Shown here: positions 41,264 through 53,373 of the stretch, one piece after another
Layout of the letters: each line of letters opens with the position of its first letter
Numbering within the stretch: the stretch's first letter is position 1
NCBI GenBank assembly: GCA_037367405.1
Contig: JAZKJV010011597.1
Coordinates: 434,001 to 498,000, forward strand
Length of the DNA: 64,000 nt
DNA from: Ottelia alismoides
Taxonomy: Eukaryota; Streptophyta; Magnoliopsida; Alismatales; Hydrocharitaceae
Direction: 5' to 3'
Translations under genes and position numbers: made by a program
Notes under the pieces: generated by a model
Databases searched by the model: none
The model's input: only the letters and a program-made list of their open reading frames with translations
Told to the model about the DNA's origin: nothing

Positions 41264-44200
41264 TGATGAATCCGTGATTCATCACTATAAAAGTCAAAAA
41301 TAGAGCCTTGTTCCCGAGTAAATAGAGGCATATTTCCCTTTATAATGCATAAATAGCATTCATGCATACATACATAATACATACATTTTAGCAGTCCATT
41401 TGTATTTAAATAAGAAGCCAAAATCCCTTGTGAAATATCCACTTACTAAAATAACCTCTTCCTTATAATATGTATTCCTCGGTTAATAATATAGGGAAGA
41501 AAACCAAAAATCCCCCTTGTGAATTGGTCAATAAAGCCCTAGGACCCCTGGACAATAAAATACCCATAGCGCCTTCATACAAACTCCAAAATAGGTCTAC
41601 TCACTCTTAGAATACTACACATTAAAAGACCTTTAAAATGAGACTAATTTCATCCAATTTGGAGCTCGTATGAGAAAGTTGGGTTTTTGGGCTATTTTGT
41701 ATACTACATATATGTATAAATTGTATCTTTGTATTTTATGTATTATACTTGACCTCATCTCCGTCTTTGGTCAACATGAAACTTGTAGATCTCATCAAGA
41801 TCTACAACTTTCATGTTTGGAGTTTTTCCAAAGTCGGTCCCCTTCTCTTTCTACACTCAATTCTCTTTCCAACCAATCACAGCAGGCCATGTGGCGCCCT
41901 CTGGTTGCGCCACGTAGCCCGTTGCCTTTGCCTCATCCGCCCGCAGCCACAGCCGTTGGATTCCCCACTTAGATCCAACGGCTTAGCTGCCTCCACGCAC
42001 GCTTCGATTTGCAACCATCCGATCATCTTAAGAACCCCATCTGCACCATTCGTTCTCGCCTTATTCCCATCGCTCCACGTGGCGCAGTGTAGTCCGCTCG
42101 ATCATGCCATCGATCCTTCGATCTGCGCCGTTTAATCCGCTCCCTATTCTTAACCGCACGATCAGCCTTCATCTCTCATCCCTGCCGGCCATTAGCGCGC
42201 GCGCTTCAGCCCGACACGTGGCTAATCTACAGCCTTTGATCGCTACGCCTCTGATCAGATCCTACCCGCTCCTTAGCGCTTCGATCTGGGCCGTTGGATT
42301 ACAAGATCCAACGGCCAGGGCTTCATCTTCCACCTCCGACGTCCCCTCTCTCCCACGTTCTCAACCTTGCGCGAGGAGCTCGCCCTTTCTATTCTCGGCT
42401 CCACCTCAGCCACCCTCTCCGACTGCCAACACCGCCACGATGGAGCCCACTCTTCCCTCCTCCTCGCAAGCTCCCTCACTCACCACGATTTCCACCAGAG
42501 ACGCTCCACAACCTCCACGAACTTCGCCTCTCCTCCATCCCTGCTGCCACCATTGCCCTATAAATAGACTACCTCTGGCCACCTTCACAGCTATCCACCA
42601 CCCCTGAGAGATCCCCTGCGCTCGGAGCGTCTGATTGGTGACAGTAATTGCACGAATCCTTGAGCAAAGACGGCCATCTTCTCCGGCGAGATCAGCGGCT
42701 CCTCCGCCGTGTCGCAGCCTCTCCTCCGAGCAGCTGCTTGAGCTCAGGGAGCCACCGGCCCTTCGAGCGACGACCTGGAACTCCCCGACGAGTTCCAATC
42801 CCCAGGTGATACCTCCATCTCTCTCCGATATGTTCTTCATTCCTTCTTCGATTTTCTCGCATGTTATTCGCCGCATCCGGTCATCTCCTCGCCTCCATTC
42901 CATTTCGCCGAGCTTCGCGTTGAAGCCCCCATCTTTGCGGTAGCCTTCTCAACCTCCGACGATGCATATCACCATACTTCGATCTCCAGCTCCGCCACTT
43001 GGCCGGAGCTCCTTTGTCGGACCACCGCAGCACCCTTAGGTCTCTCCGATCGCCTTCACTTCTCCACGAGCGCACGCACGAGCTTCAGCTCTGTATTTAG
43101 TACTTGCAGGTACCTCTATGCTCATTGGTCGGAGCTTCACCGGAGTAGTTTTCGACCTTCATCGCCAGCGATTTCCGACAGCCCTCCGCCGCTCCTGATA
43201 TCATCAGCATCTTCGCTGCCACCCCACGAGTCTTCTGAGATCGCTCCGACAAGTCGGAGAGCTTCACCGACATCTGTAGGGACGGGCGGAGCAAAGGCCT
43301 CATCGCCAGAGCCCCGCCATCTCCTCCGCAGGCGGCGGAGGACCATTGAGGGAGAAGGTCCCGCGGCCGTTCGATCATCCTAATCGAACGGTCTAGGGAC
43401 AGCCACATCGCCATCCGCCCGTAGCTGCAATCAACCGTCGGATCCTTCAAGATCTAACGGAGCTTAGTCCGCCACGTCATCGACATCTGGAGCCTCTCAG
43501 GTACCGTTGGATCTATCCAGATCCGACGGCCTCTGATCTGCCACGCGTCCGCACCGACATCCTTTGGATCCATCTTGATCCAAGGGTCTTCAGCACGCCA
43601 CGTCGACGAAGACCGAGCCTTATCCCTGACCCTAGGTTCGTTCTACCCGAGGCTATGCCGAGCCTCACTCCAGACCTCCAAGAGCTCCCGAGCCAAGCCC
43701 CGAGCCTTCGAAGCCGCCCGAGCCTAGGCCGACCCACGTGAGGAGCACGTGCGGCCTGGGAATTTTACACAGAGGCCCTGGAACTTTTAAATATTGCGGA
43801 CAGGTCCCTGCGAAGCAGCCCCCACGTGAGGAGCACGCGCCTTGTGGAGAAATTGCACTCGAGTCCCCATCATAATAGGTAATTGCATTTAAATCCCTAT
43901 CAGCATATTTACATTATGTAATTTTATTTTCCTGAATTGCATTTACACCCCTGTGTTTGCACGCATCCCTAGGTTACATTTTTCATCGTTTTTAAATTCC
44001 AAAAATTGCATTTTGTTGAGAAACTTGTCCTTTGTCTATTGGGGCACGTATCATGATTTTGTAATTTCAGTGGAATTTTAAATGAATTAATTGGTTGCTT
44101 TGTGGAATATTTTGCCCAGTGACACCTTTTAATTTGTAGTTAATTCTCTGTGATTCCAAAAATTCTCTAAAATTCACAGTCTAAAATTCACAGTAGCTTA

Positions 44201-44870
44201 AGGACAGTATTCTTAACATGCCATAAAAATTTCATGTCATTTGCACACATATCGAGGCCTAAATAAATTGTTGAGTGATTTTCTCATTTTAATTTTAGTA
44301 AATTCATTTCACATTGAAACTAAGATCTGTCAATTTCCCTAGATTCCTTATCAATAGAGCTATCTAGGATAATTTTATCTCTTGAAGAAATTGTGATTTG
44401 TTATTTATTAAAAATTAAATAGTAAAAATCACCCTGTCTGCATATTTAATTCCCAGTAAATTCATTTAGTGTCTAATAATTACAAAAAATTAGTGTAGCT
44501 CAATTTCATCCCATTTCATAGTCTGGCCAAGTTTCATAATTTTTGGAATTAATTTGACCATCTTTTTGAATTAACATTTAATTTGGCCTGATTTTGCATG
44601 TGCATTGCATAAAAAAACCGAAAAAGACCAAAAATATTCTCCCTGAAAATCCAACACTTGATATTTGCTAAAACTTCCCTAAGGAGAAAGATGCCTCCCT
44701 GAGTTCGACCTCGGACTTCCATCAAGTAAAAAAAGTTGCCACTTGAAATTAACTTGCTCTAGTTAAAGTGGTTTTTTATTAGCCCTCTCGTATCCGACTA
44801 CAACGAACGACATCTAAGTAATTTGGACATTAATCTGACCGAATTAACTAAGGGTGCGGGGCGGTTACCA
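41264..44870 (+). repeat. 3' LTR of element B (3607 bp)
   Basis: Homologous over its full length to 28663-32257, with a 15-18 base tandem duplication (CTAAAATTCACAGT repeated at about 44166-44195) and an intact TATA box. It ends GCGGTTACCA, where the 5' LTR has GCGGTTATCA. Confidence 0.92.
42558..42567 (+). promoter_or_regulatory. TATA box of the element B 3' LTR
   Basis: CTATAAATAG at the start of the transcribed GC-rich region; the 5' LTR copy has CTACAAATAG. Confidence 0.6.
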
Positions 44871-44875
44871 CCCGC
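44871..44875. repeat. Right target site duplication of element B (CCCGC)
   Basis: Matches 28658-28662. Confidence 0.92.
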
Positions 44876-47280
44876 TTATTCCCCATGGATCAGCCACCCT
44901 CGCGGATCCCTAGGGAGTGTCGGATCTACATCGGTTCGTGTGCATGTGCTCGTTCTTCATTGTCACCTGGGATGCATATAAAAGTCTTCATTTCAGTGCC
45001 CAGCTCCTCAGCTCGTGTCGCAAGCCCTCATTCTACCCTAAAGACCACCCCCTCGGTGATAGCGTTCGGAAGCATCCCTTGGTGGCCGGATTGAGTGGCT
45101 GTAGGCGAAGCTCGACGCACGTGGCCGGACCTCCACCGCGTTCGAGCCTCCCCTCATGCCGCAGCGTGGCCGAGGCGACGACCCATCTCGACTTCACCTC
45201 CTGGAGATCAGGATTGATCTTAGACCATTAGGTATACCTTCCTTCGATCCTGGTCTCATTTATCTTCAAATCTTTCATCGAACCTCCACCAGCTCCGACC
45301 CGACAGCCGGAGATCCATCGATCTCCCCTAGCCGCTCCGATCGACTCCCCGTTCCACCATCATCCTTCCCCTACTGCCTGATCATCCCGATCTTGGCTAA
45401 CTGAGCTAAAATCAGGCTAGGTTCCTTCCACCGCCTTCATCGGAACCTCCCCTCGCAGTTCCCCATCGCTTCACTTAGTTGTTCATCCAATAACCTTGGC
45501 CAGAGCAAGCCTCCGAGCAGTAGCTTTCATCTACAGGACAAAAAGTGCACGATTACCCCCAGCTCGCATCTCATCCACCTTGCCGGAGCTATCGCAGGTC
45601 ACCATTACCGTCTCGGAGATCCGACGGGTGGGTGCTCCATCCGCCATCGCCATCCGACGCAGAGGAGCGTCGCAAGTCGAACCCCTCTTCCTGATCGGTC
45701 ATTAGACACCCAGAGCACCACCAGTTCTCCAGCGAACTTCGCCAGGGAGGAGTTCTTCCAGCTGCCTTCTCCACCGTCGGATCGACCCTCTCCGACAGGT
45801 CGCATATCAGCCATTCATCTCCCGATCTTGACAAGCTGTTAGATCTGACATCTAATGGCCTCGTATGCCCCACGTTCGCCTTCACATCGGGGTCGTTGGA
45901 TCCGTTATGTGGCAGTGCCAGAGCCACTTGTCTTCAGCCAACCGGATCACGCCACCTATCCTCCCCACGTGACCCGCACGAGCAGCTGGGTAATTTGTGC
46001 TTTCTTCCCTATAGTTTCTTTATGTTTTTATTTAATCTATTAAATAAATAGTATACTATGGCATGTAAGTCCCTTTTGTTTTCAGTATTTGCACTTCGAT
46101 CCTGCTTGTATGGGTGCACATGCATCGACACGTGCCTTTGTGTGACATTTGCATATATTAACCTGAAATTAATGGATGTTATAGTTTGAATTCATAGTTT
46201 TACTATTTACATCCATACCCCTCTGAATGTTGAGTTTCAACGTGTGCTAAAATTCGTGGGTAAATTACGGGTCCTATACTTTTGACGCGTGTTGCTGTTT
46301 GGTCCCTGGAAGTTATTTTTCTTGCATATTAGTCCCTGTGTGTTATATGGCTTTGATTGATTTGTATAAAATAGCTATTTTAGCCCAAATTTCATGAAAT
46401 TTGGTCACATGCCCTCTGCCATTGTGTAAAAAATTCTTTGAATTTTTGGGTCATTTTTGTTTTCATTTGATATTTTTAAAAATTCAAAAACCCAAAAAAT
46501 TGATTCTATTTAGTTTTAAAAATCAACTAAAAATATTAAAAACTTTCTAAAAAACTAAAAAAAATAATGTGTCTTTGTGTTTGTGTGCTTTTACTTCTAT
46601 CCAAGTTTCGTTGCTTTTGGATTTTTAGAAAACCCTAAAAATTGAAAACACTAAAAAACTTAGAAAAATCAGTAAAAATTCTTAAAAAAAATAAAAAAAT
46701 GCAATTTCAATTTCCGTAGTTAGGGTTTTATTTATAGTTTACAATAAAATTGTTGCTTGAATTTTATAGGCTATTTTGATATTTTTAAATAGCCTTTTGA
46801 TTCTGGTTGCACAGTAGTTTGCATTTTTCACCTTATTTTATTTTTATAAAATCAACTAAAAATCAGAAAAATCTAAGAAAAATAACAAAAAATACTTCAA
46901 AATTTATAAAACCAAAAATATTTTTATTTTAATTTTCTGACCTGTTTTGGTGTGTTAAATAAATAGTTGTTTGTGTCTTTTGTCTTCCTTTACATTTTTC
47001 CTAATATTGAAAAATCTAAAAAAAATAAAAACCTAAAAATCCACTAAAAATACTTGTTTTTGAATCCCGACTACTTCGTAGGTTTTTCTAAACCATGTCC
47101 TTGTGTTCAACCCTGATAGCTATATCAGGTAAAATAAAATAGCGAGACTGTTGTTTTTGACCTGATTTGCTTGATTTTCATATTTGGTGGTCTTTGTTTT
47201 CTTGATTTAGTACGATCCGTGAGGTTGAGGTCGACCATTGATACCTTCTTACCTTAGTCGCTCGGTTTTCGCGCTCATCA
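44876..47280 (+). repeat. 3' LTR of element C, right piece
   Basis: It continues the 5' LTR alignment from about 19683, with TATA CATATAAAAG at 44975-44984, GC-rich part, CCCTG series (46000-46340), AT-rich part, CTACTTCGTAG (about 47069) and the U5 hairpin CTGATAGCTATATCAG. It ends GCGCTCATCA at 47280, followed by the target duplication GTCAA at 47281-47285. Confidence 0.88.
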
Positions 47281-47285
47281 GTCAA

Positions 47286-48126
47286 GTTCTTCCCTAGTTA
47301 TATGATACCTTCTTGTTACATTCTTTTTGATCGAAAACTAATAATACAATAGTTTTCTATATTTTTTATAAAGTATTTATAATTATTTTAGTTGAATTAT
47401 TGATTAGTGTAAATTCATTGCAACAACACTCTTTTTTACATTAATTCAATGTATAAACCTAAACTAAATGTTAAGTGCTATTAAAATGATGATAGACCAT
47501 GAGGGAGAGAATATATAAATGTCAAAAATCCAATCCAATGTGTAAAGATCAATTTGGATTAGAATATTTAATAGATTGGATTAAATTAAGTAAAGTTATA
47601 ATATCTTAAAATTAGATTTGACATGGACTAAGATAAACTCCTCTTCAATCTGATATACATGTGCATCCCTAGCTCTAATTGTGGGCGAACCTTCAAACAA
47701 ACGTTAATATCTTATTCGATGGTCGAGATCAAATTAGTGTGATCAAGGGATCAAGTCCTACTCTATCTAGATAGCCTAAATACAAACTAATCTCTAAAAG
47801 CTCGCTTCCCATCTTTGTGGGATTTCAAACTGAATAAGAAGGTTTATGTTGTCCAAGTCGTCAGTAAGTTATCTACAAGACAAAATTGGTTCAAGACACT
47901 CACGAGCAATTAGGGCTGCAAGGTCAAACATTAGAACTTTTAAAAACCACCCTGAAAAGCTAACTGAATACTAACACAAAAACTCATGACACTATACGCT
48001 ACGCAAGAAAAATAGGACCTTTGTGTTTTAACAAAACAACTTTATCTCACTTTCCTTCATGAGGGAACGACTATGTAATTGGAATTCTGGTCCAAAGCTT
48101 TCCACTCAAAAGTTTCTTTCTTCCCA
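47286..48126. other. Unassigned AT-rich DNA right of element C
   Basis: Resumes the pre-insertion locus that ends at 18739. At about 47630-47680 a GATATACATGTGCATCCCTAG stretch resembles a degenerate hAT-like MITE end in reverse. No gene seen. Confidence 0.4.
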
Positions 48127-48135
48127 TTATATGTA

Positions 48136-48525
48136 GAGGTTAATGGGGCTGCCTCCAGGGAGAAGCCAACTTGGCTACTTCCACCCCTATTTTTCTCTCA
48201 TTTTTTCATTTCTTTGGAAAATAAAAATTTGTACATTCATCACTATATCCCTCTAACATTCTATTAAAATTTCGTCAGAAACAGAGACTCCTAGGCCCTC
48301 CATCCAGACATCCTTTTTTTTAACGGTCGCAGGATTTTTAAAGCCACCCTATTTTGATGGAGGTCGTAGAAGTCTTTGTTTCTGACAAAATTTTAATAGG
48401 ATGTTAGAGGGATATAATGATGAATTTACAAATTTTTATTTTCTAAAAAAACTAAAAAAATGAGGGGAAAATAGGGGTAGAAGTAGCCAAGTTGACTACT
48501 CCCTGAAGGCAGCCCCATTTTACCC
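48136..48525. mobile_element. Foldback MITE, Mutator-like (390 bp)
   Basis: Two arms of about 170 bases are inverted copies (left from GAGGTTAATGGGGCTGCC, right ending GGCAGCCCCATTTTACCC) around a short centre (about 48306-48350). A 9-bp direct repeat TTATATGTA flanks it at 48127-48135 and 48526-48534. Long TIRs and 9-bp target duplications are typical of Mutator-like elements. It contains no transposase. Confidence 0.75.
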
Positions 48526-48534
48526 TTATATGTA

Positions 48535-49541
48535 TTCTTTCTTCCTATGCTCTGTGATTCAATCAAAACTTACGTACTACCCACGACAAGATCCACCATT
48601 TTTAAAATTAAATGCGTGTGCTCTATGCCTATCCGATGCAGAAGCCCCTCATACTTATTTACTAGATGGTCCTGTTGAAAACAAGTCTTGTCTATATTAA
48701 ATATAAATGGTTTTGAGATTTGTTTGTAGAAGTTTTTTCAAATACCAAACTTCTACTAGAATTCATCTCATATTGGGAGAGGCGATGTTTATCTTTGAAC
48801 ATTTATCATGATACCTTGTTTCCCCATAGGTTCTCACTCCCCTATTGCAAGTACTATAGCCTTTTACTTTCTTTTAGTTGTCTCTGATTGATATTTTGTC
48901 CTACAACCAGGAATTAAGAGACGCAAAAGACACCTCACGTCTTCGAACCCGCCTTCCGCCATTCCCAATCACAGACACTCTAGTTTGCTTCCTCGCTCCT
49001 CGACCTGTCAAATCCTTTTTTCGTTGCATTTTTTAAGAATAATACTATCTTTTTTATCGTCACCTAAAAGCAGTGTTGTTCCTGATATTTCGTGGGTCCT
49101 AGGCAAAAAAAAGGATCCTTTCAAAAAAAATTTAATAAGAGAAAATTGTCACTAGTGTGTTTACCATCAAATATAAAATGAAATATTCTACTTTTGTGGA
49201 ACAACTAACCCTTATATAATCTCTATACATTTTCGATTTTAACATTGAATTATTCACCAAAAATTCGAATCTAGAGGGGCCTATTTTTCAACAAGTAGTT
49301 TCACGGTAAATTTGATTCTATAAGAGCTCACTAGAATACACTGTTATTACTAAACTAAAAATCAAACCACGTGTCCATTGATAATTGCTCTTCAAAACTA
49401 TACTAAGAGATGGCCCTGCTTGAAAGTGATGGTTGATGTTTCTTTGTTGTTCCGAACCATTGGCATCCGCGGACCTTTTTTTTAATAAATGAATCATTCA
49501 CAGCCACTTTCATAAAAAGATAAAAGGGGATCCTCTTAAGT
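48535..49541. other. Unassigned AT-rich DNA
   Basis: No coding frame or recognised element seen. Confidence 0.4.
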
Positions 49542-49703
49542 AATGCAGAGATCTACTATAAACCTCAACCGTGCCTGAGCCCTTCAATCAAGATTTAGCG
49601 GTACACACGAAATCCATATTTTTTTGAGCCCTTTCCATGTGAATTGCTTGATTTTTATTGAGTGGCCCGAGCACGGTTGGGGTTTATAGCAGACCTCTGC
49701 ATT
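49542..49703. mobile_element. Small inverted-repeat MITE-like element
   Basis: The left arm AATGCAGAGATCTACTATAA...CGTGCCTGAGCC is mirrored by the right arm GAGCACGGTTGGGGTTTATA...CTCTGCATT. Arms are about 40 bases with a spacer of about 80. No clear target duplication was found, so the class is open. Confidence 0.6.
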
Positions 49704-50396
49704 TCTGCACATGATCCGCACTCGATTTGGTTGTCACAACCAGAACCTAAGGATCAAATGTGTTTGATATGAAAGTCCAACCCTTGTTCGATGTCACATG
49801 TATACATGTATGACATTACTTGTGCCGACCGCAACAAGTCTTTGACGATTTTCTTTACAGGTTTACAAAGGATACAGTCCGAGTAAAGTCATAAAATCTA
49901 TTTTAACTTGAGAATAAGCATGTAGTTTGACGTCTAATATCACATGCAATGTAGCGCTCACGTCATCGCCCTCAAAGTAGTATTGTCCCTTCTCATTACC
50001 ACCTTTTAAAGGTGCATTATGTGATCTTTGAGTACATCATCACTCCTGTTTAAACCCGTGATAGGATCCTTCACACCTACGTGAGCTTTGCCAATAATAC
50101 GTGTGTTTGTATCTCTTTCATAGTTCTAAGATGATCACCGTAAAAATGTGCTTACGCTTGTGTTGTTAATGCTTACGAGTAGAATGGTCAGAGATAAGAA
50201 GCATGGAACATACAAGCAAAAAGCTACCCTAAAACCTAAACATTTTTTGCATGGCATCCCACCTGCCATTCAACACACTCCATATGTCATACAAAGTGGT
50301 ATCTGTATCTCAATTTCACATGCCATCTATGTGGCATCGAATATCAGACAGCATTGGCCCTCCAATCCACGGAAACAAAATTTTTGGTTGTAATAG
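49704..50396. other. Unassigned DNA
   Basis: No convincing gene or element. Confidence 0.35.
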
Positions 50397-50541
50397 CCTC
50401 TGTTGTAACACAGGGGATCCATTGGATGAGGATCGGATGGCCCTTGAAGGGGGTCGGGGATGATCGACATGCATCTCGAGGTTGTCCAATCCTCATCCCA
50501 TGGATCTCCTACGTTACAAGAGATCTTGTAACAACAGAGGA
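50397..50541. repeat. Inverted repeat, MITE-like
   Basis: CCTCTGTTGTAACACAGGGG...GATGAGGATCGG on the left is mirrored by CCAATCCTCATCCCATGGATC...CAACAGAGG on the right; the right arm has about 17 extra bases (TACAAGATCTCTTG-like). Possibly a decayed MITE. Confidence 0.5.
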
Positions 50542-50619
50542 TCCTCTTAGTCAATCCACATGTCATTCACAGACTTCAAGAATTAAATTTCCTTACAACA
50601 TGTGACAATGGCGAAGGGA

Positions 50620-50950
50620 AATGGTGTGAGTGGTGTTGCAGGTGATGGAGCATGGCAGTGCAACCACTGCATACAGTTGTAAGTGGTCACGCAATGATGG
50701 TGCACGATGGTGTCACCATGGTGGTACATGATGGTGGTAAGTTACAATGGTTGTGGTCCGCAGTGGAGACGGTGGCTCACGATGCTAATGCAGAATTGTG
50801 GTGCCCAGTGGTTGCGGAGGTGGTGGTGGTGATGGCATGATGATGGTGGAAATGGTAATGATAATTCAATCGATGGTGGCAGATGAGAAGGAGAAAGTAG
50901 TGGCAGTGATAGTGGTGGTGAGGAGAAAATAGGAGGTGGTGGCAAGTGTG
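50620..50950. repeat. GGT/GAT-rich low-complexity tract
   Basis: Irregular GATGGTGG, GTGGTGG and ATGATGGTGG repetition. The short ORFs here, on both strands, are products of the repetition. Confidence 0.6.
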
Positions 50951-52770
50951 GAGGACATGTCATCAAAACAAACCAATAATATTATAGGTCTCTGAATATC
51001 TTATATTAAACTCATGGTAGACTCACCATCAAACTCATAGCATGTGGCAGGTCTTCGAAGACATCCCATCGAACTTATGACATGTCCTAAAAAATATGTC
51101 ATCAAATTCGTGGCAAGTCCTTGCAAGACCTATCATCAAATTCATTCTACAAAATTGGATTATAGTAAGGAATTTTCTAGATTGTCGTTGATATATCTAT
51201 CAATGTTATGTTTATAACAACGAATATTATTCATTGCAAAATCACATCCCAATAATATGAGAACATGTGACTCCAATAAAAAGAAGCGGGAACACATTCC
51301 ACCTTGCAAATCCAACTTGCATCTCCCAATTCGGTCTTTAGCACCCGAGCCAACCACCCCTAAGGCGATGTCGACCCGTCATTAATTGAACTAACCGTCA
51401 ACAGGAATACAACTCGCTACGCGTAATCCAATATCACCCCGATATTGGGGTCACTACGCATACGCCCTTACTCTTTCGAGAAGCGAAGAGCCCGATCCAA
51501 ATGGATTGTATGCAGGAGCTGTCACTTCGGACAGGCATCTCCTACATACAATATCTGGCGACGGAACCCTTCGCCTTGACGGGAGACCATGGATGTCACT
51601 TATGTGATCCTCCATATCATATTCAAATTCTAATTAATCATTATGAATCATATTCTTTACGATTAATTCTTCCAAGGGAAATGACACATCTATTTAAAAT
51701 AGAGTGTCTTAATTTTAATTAGATTCCAATTAATCTGATCATATTAAATTAATGATCCAATTAATATCCAACAAACAATCTTTATTGTTACTTGAATTAT
51801 GGTATTATCTCAAATACATATTATTCGAATTTTAATAATTAGAAATACATCATGATTTCTTAAGCACTATACTAACCCTACCCGTTGTCATGGCCAGTAC
51901 CGACAGGAGTGGGACAGACCGTGCACGGTGCAACCTGCTACCCCAACGCTCCCCGACTAGACACCATATCCACCTCGGGAAAGGATAATGCAAAATAGGT
52001 CACTTTGTACTTGAGATGATCATCAGTTCTTCAACCGAAATTATACCATATAATAATAATCAAAACCATTTTGATTAATATTATAATGAGATTTGCTAAA
52101 CAAATTCCAAATCCTATTCAAGCAACATATTTGTTGGAATGTAGATTATGCAGATCATGTAACCAATTAGTGATATAGATCACATTTAATCAAATATTAG
52201 TTAAGGCAATGCTATTTAAGGAAATAATTATCATCAAATATTTCACAAATATTTATGCACTATTATTCCAGAAAATTAAACAATTTAATTTCACTAATTG
52301 AGTAAATGACAATCACTAGGTTCTTGATTAGGAAAGTATTTCCAGCAGTGACCCTCACTTACTAAAAATATCATATCTCAATCAATTTAAATCTAAATTA
52401 AGCAAAATAAGTTTATAAAGTTTTCTAATTTGATTTACAACAGAAGATAAATTATTTGCATGCATTTCAAGGTGTTTCAAATCCGTAATTAACATCTTAA
52501 TTATGTAATGATCCGCAGTCCCCGAAACAGTAGATACATGTTCACTAAAATGATCATATCTCGAGCATACAGAATCCAAATTACGTAAATTCGGATCCTA
52601 AGGTTTCCTTATTTAATGGGGAAAAAAGGTTATTTTCATGTTAACAACTTAAACAGTTCCGAAAATAATCTCAAAATAGAGATGCGAAATGAAATGCAAG
52701 AAAACTTTCGCAAATCCTAATGAACCCAAGTCATCCTCGGTTCATAAATCGCATCCAAAACCTTCAACCT
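50951..52770 (-). other. Probable leader/internal remnant of copia copy 2
   Basis: It lies downstream (minus strand) of the PBS at 52771-52783, so it should be leader and gag of a copia element. I see no conserved Gag motif and no open frame longer than 65 codons (52579-52382, minus), so only position supports this. 51350-51600 and 51880-52000 are GC-richer patches of unknown origin. Confidence 0.35.
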
Positions 52771-52783
52771 GGCTCTGATACCA
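52771..52783 (-). promoter_or_regulatory. PBS (tRNA-iMet) of copia copy 2
   Basis: The minus strand reads TGGTATCAGAGCC, the classic plant copia primer site, two bases from the LTR end at 52786. Confidence 0.85.
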
Positions 52784-53291
52784 CTTGAAGGATATGGTGA
52801 GATCCTTAAGAGCATCACGGAAGCGTGAGAATCGCATCGTATGCGATCGAGAGAGACTAGTCGCACTAGTTGCTCGAGGCAGCGGAAATTACAATTTTTT
52901 CATGTGACAAAACCACATGATCCAAGAACACTTCTCGGATCATTTCGTCTAAACCACAAAAAAATAGGATTACCTCTAGAAGCGTGGTTCTGATCGAGTC
53001 TCTAAACGAAGAGACCTCCTGTCTCAAGTCCGATCCGACGGAAGAGACACTTGCGAGCGTGTTGATGAAACACGTGCTCCTCGCAATCCAAGGTGATGAT
53101 CCAAGCCATGAAACTCCTGATCTCGACAAACGAGATACGATGTCTTCTTCATGAGCAAGGCATGCCAAATTAGACGGAGATCCACGAGCAAACCATCGAG
53201 CAGCATAATGACTACGCTGCGACGATTGAGAATCTCTCTAGAGCATCCTTGGTGGACGGCCACATGAGAGAGATAGAGAGAGTAGGCATGT

Positions 53292-53338
53292 AGAGAGAGA
53301 GAGAGAGTTGTTGTCTCACTTGTTGTTGTTGTTGTTGT
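53292..53338. repeat. Microsatellites (GA)n and (TTG)n
   Basis: (GA) run 53292-53307 and (TTG) run 53320-53338, within the copia LTR. Confidence 0.8.
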
Positions 53339-53364
53339 AACTAAGAAGAGCAAGGGGTGTCCTT

Positions 53365-53373
53365 CTATTTATA
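53365..53373 (-). promoter_or_regulatory. TATA box of copia LTR copy 2
   Basis: TATAAATAG on the minus strand, about 580 bases from the LTR end; a reasonable promoter position. Confidence 0.55.

Larger units (their letters stand above)
28663..44870 (+). mobile_element. Athila-type element B, full length (16.2 kb), decayed
   Basis: It has two LTRs (28663-32257, 41264-44870), a tRNA-Asp PBS, leader, gag, PR, RT, RNase H, partial integrase, hairpin cluster, PPT and perfect 5-bp target duplications. Seven differences in the first about 297 LTR bases (hand count) suggest a moderately recent insertion. Several stops, three pol frameshifts and an integrase deletion make it non-autonomous now. Its LTR sequence is a different family from A and C except at the ends. 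Confidence 0.93.
18745..47280 (+). mobile_element. Athila-type element C, non-autonomous, split by nested element B
   Basis: The 5' LTR starts about 18745 and the 3' LTR ends ATCA at 47280. Both flanks carry GTCAA (18740-18744 and 47281-47285). Removing the B insertion (28663-44870 plus one CCCGC) restores a single 3' LTR. The interior keeps leader, gag and an acidic ORF, then the hairpin cluster and PPT. No protease, RT, RNase H or integrase is present. By hand count about 20 differences occur in the first 290 bases of its two LTRs, against 7 in about 297 for B, so C is older, as the nesting requires. Confidence 0.85.

Noticed and set aside
50652..50966. ORFs in the GGT/GAT-rich tract
   Set aside because: Simple-sequence origin; no domain and both strands open for the same reason.
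51160..52000. tRNA or rRNA genes in the GC-richer patches of the copia remnant
   Set aside because: No cloverleaf or conserved rRNA segment could be recognised.
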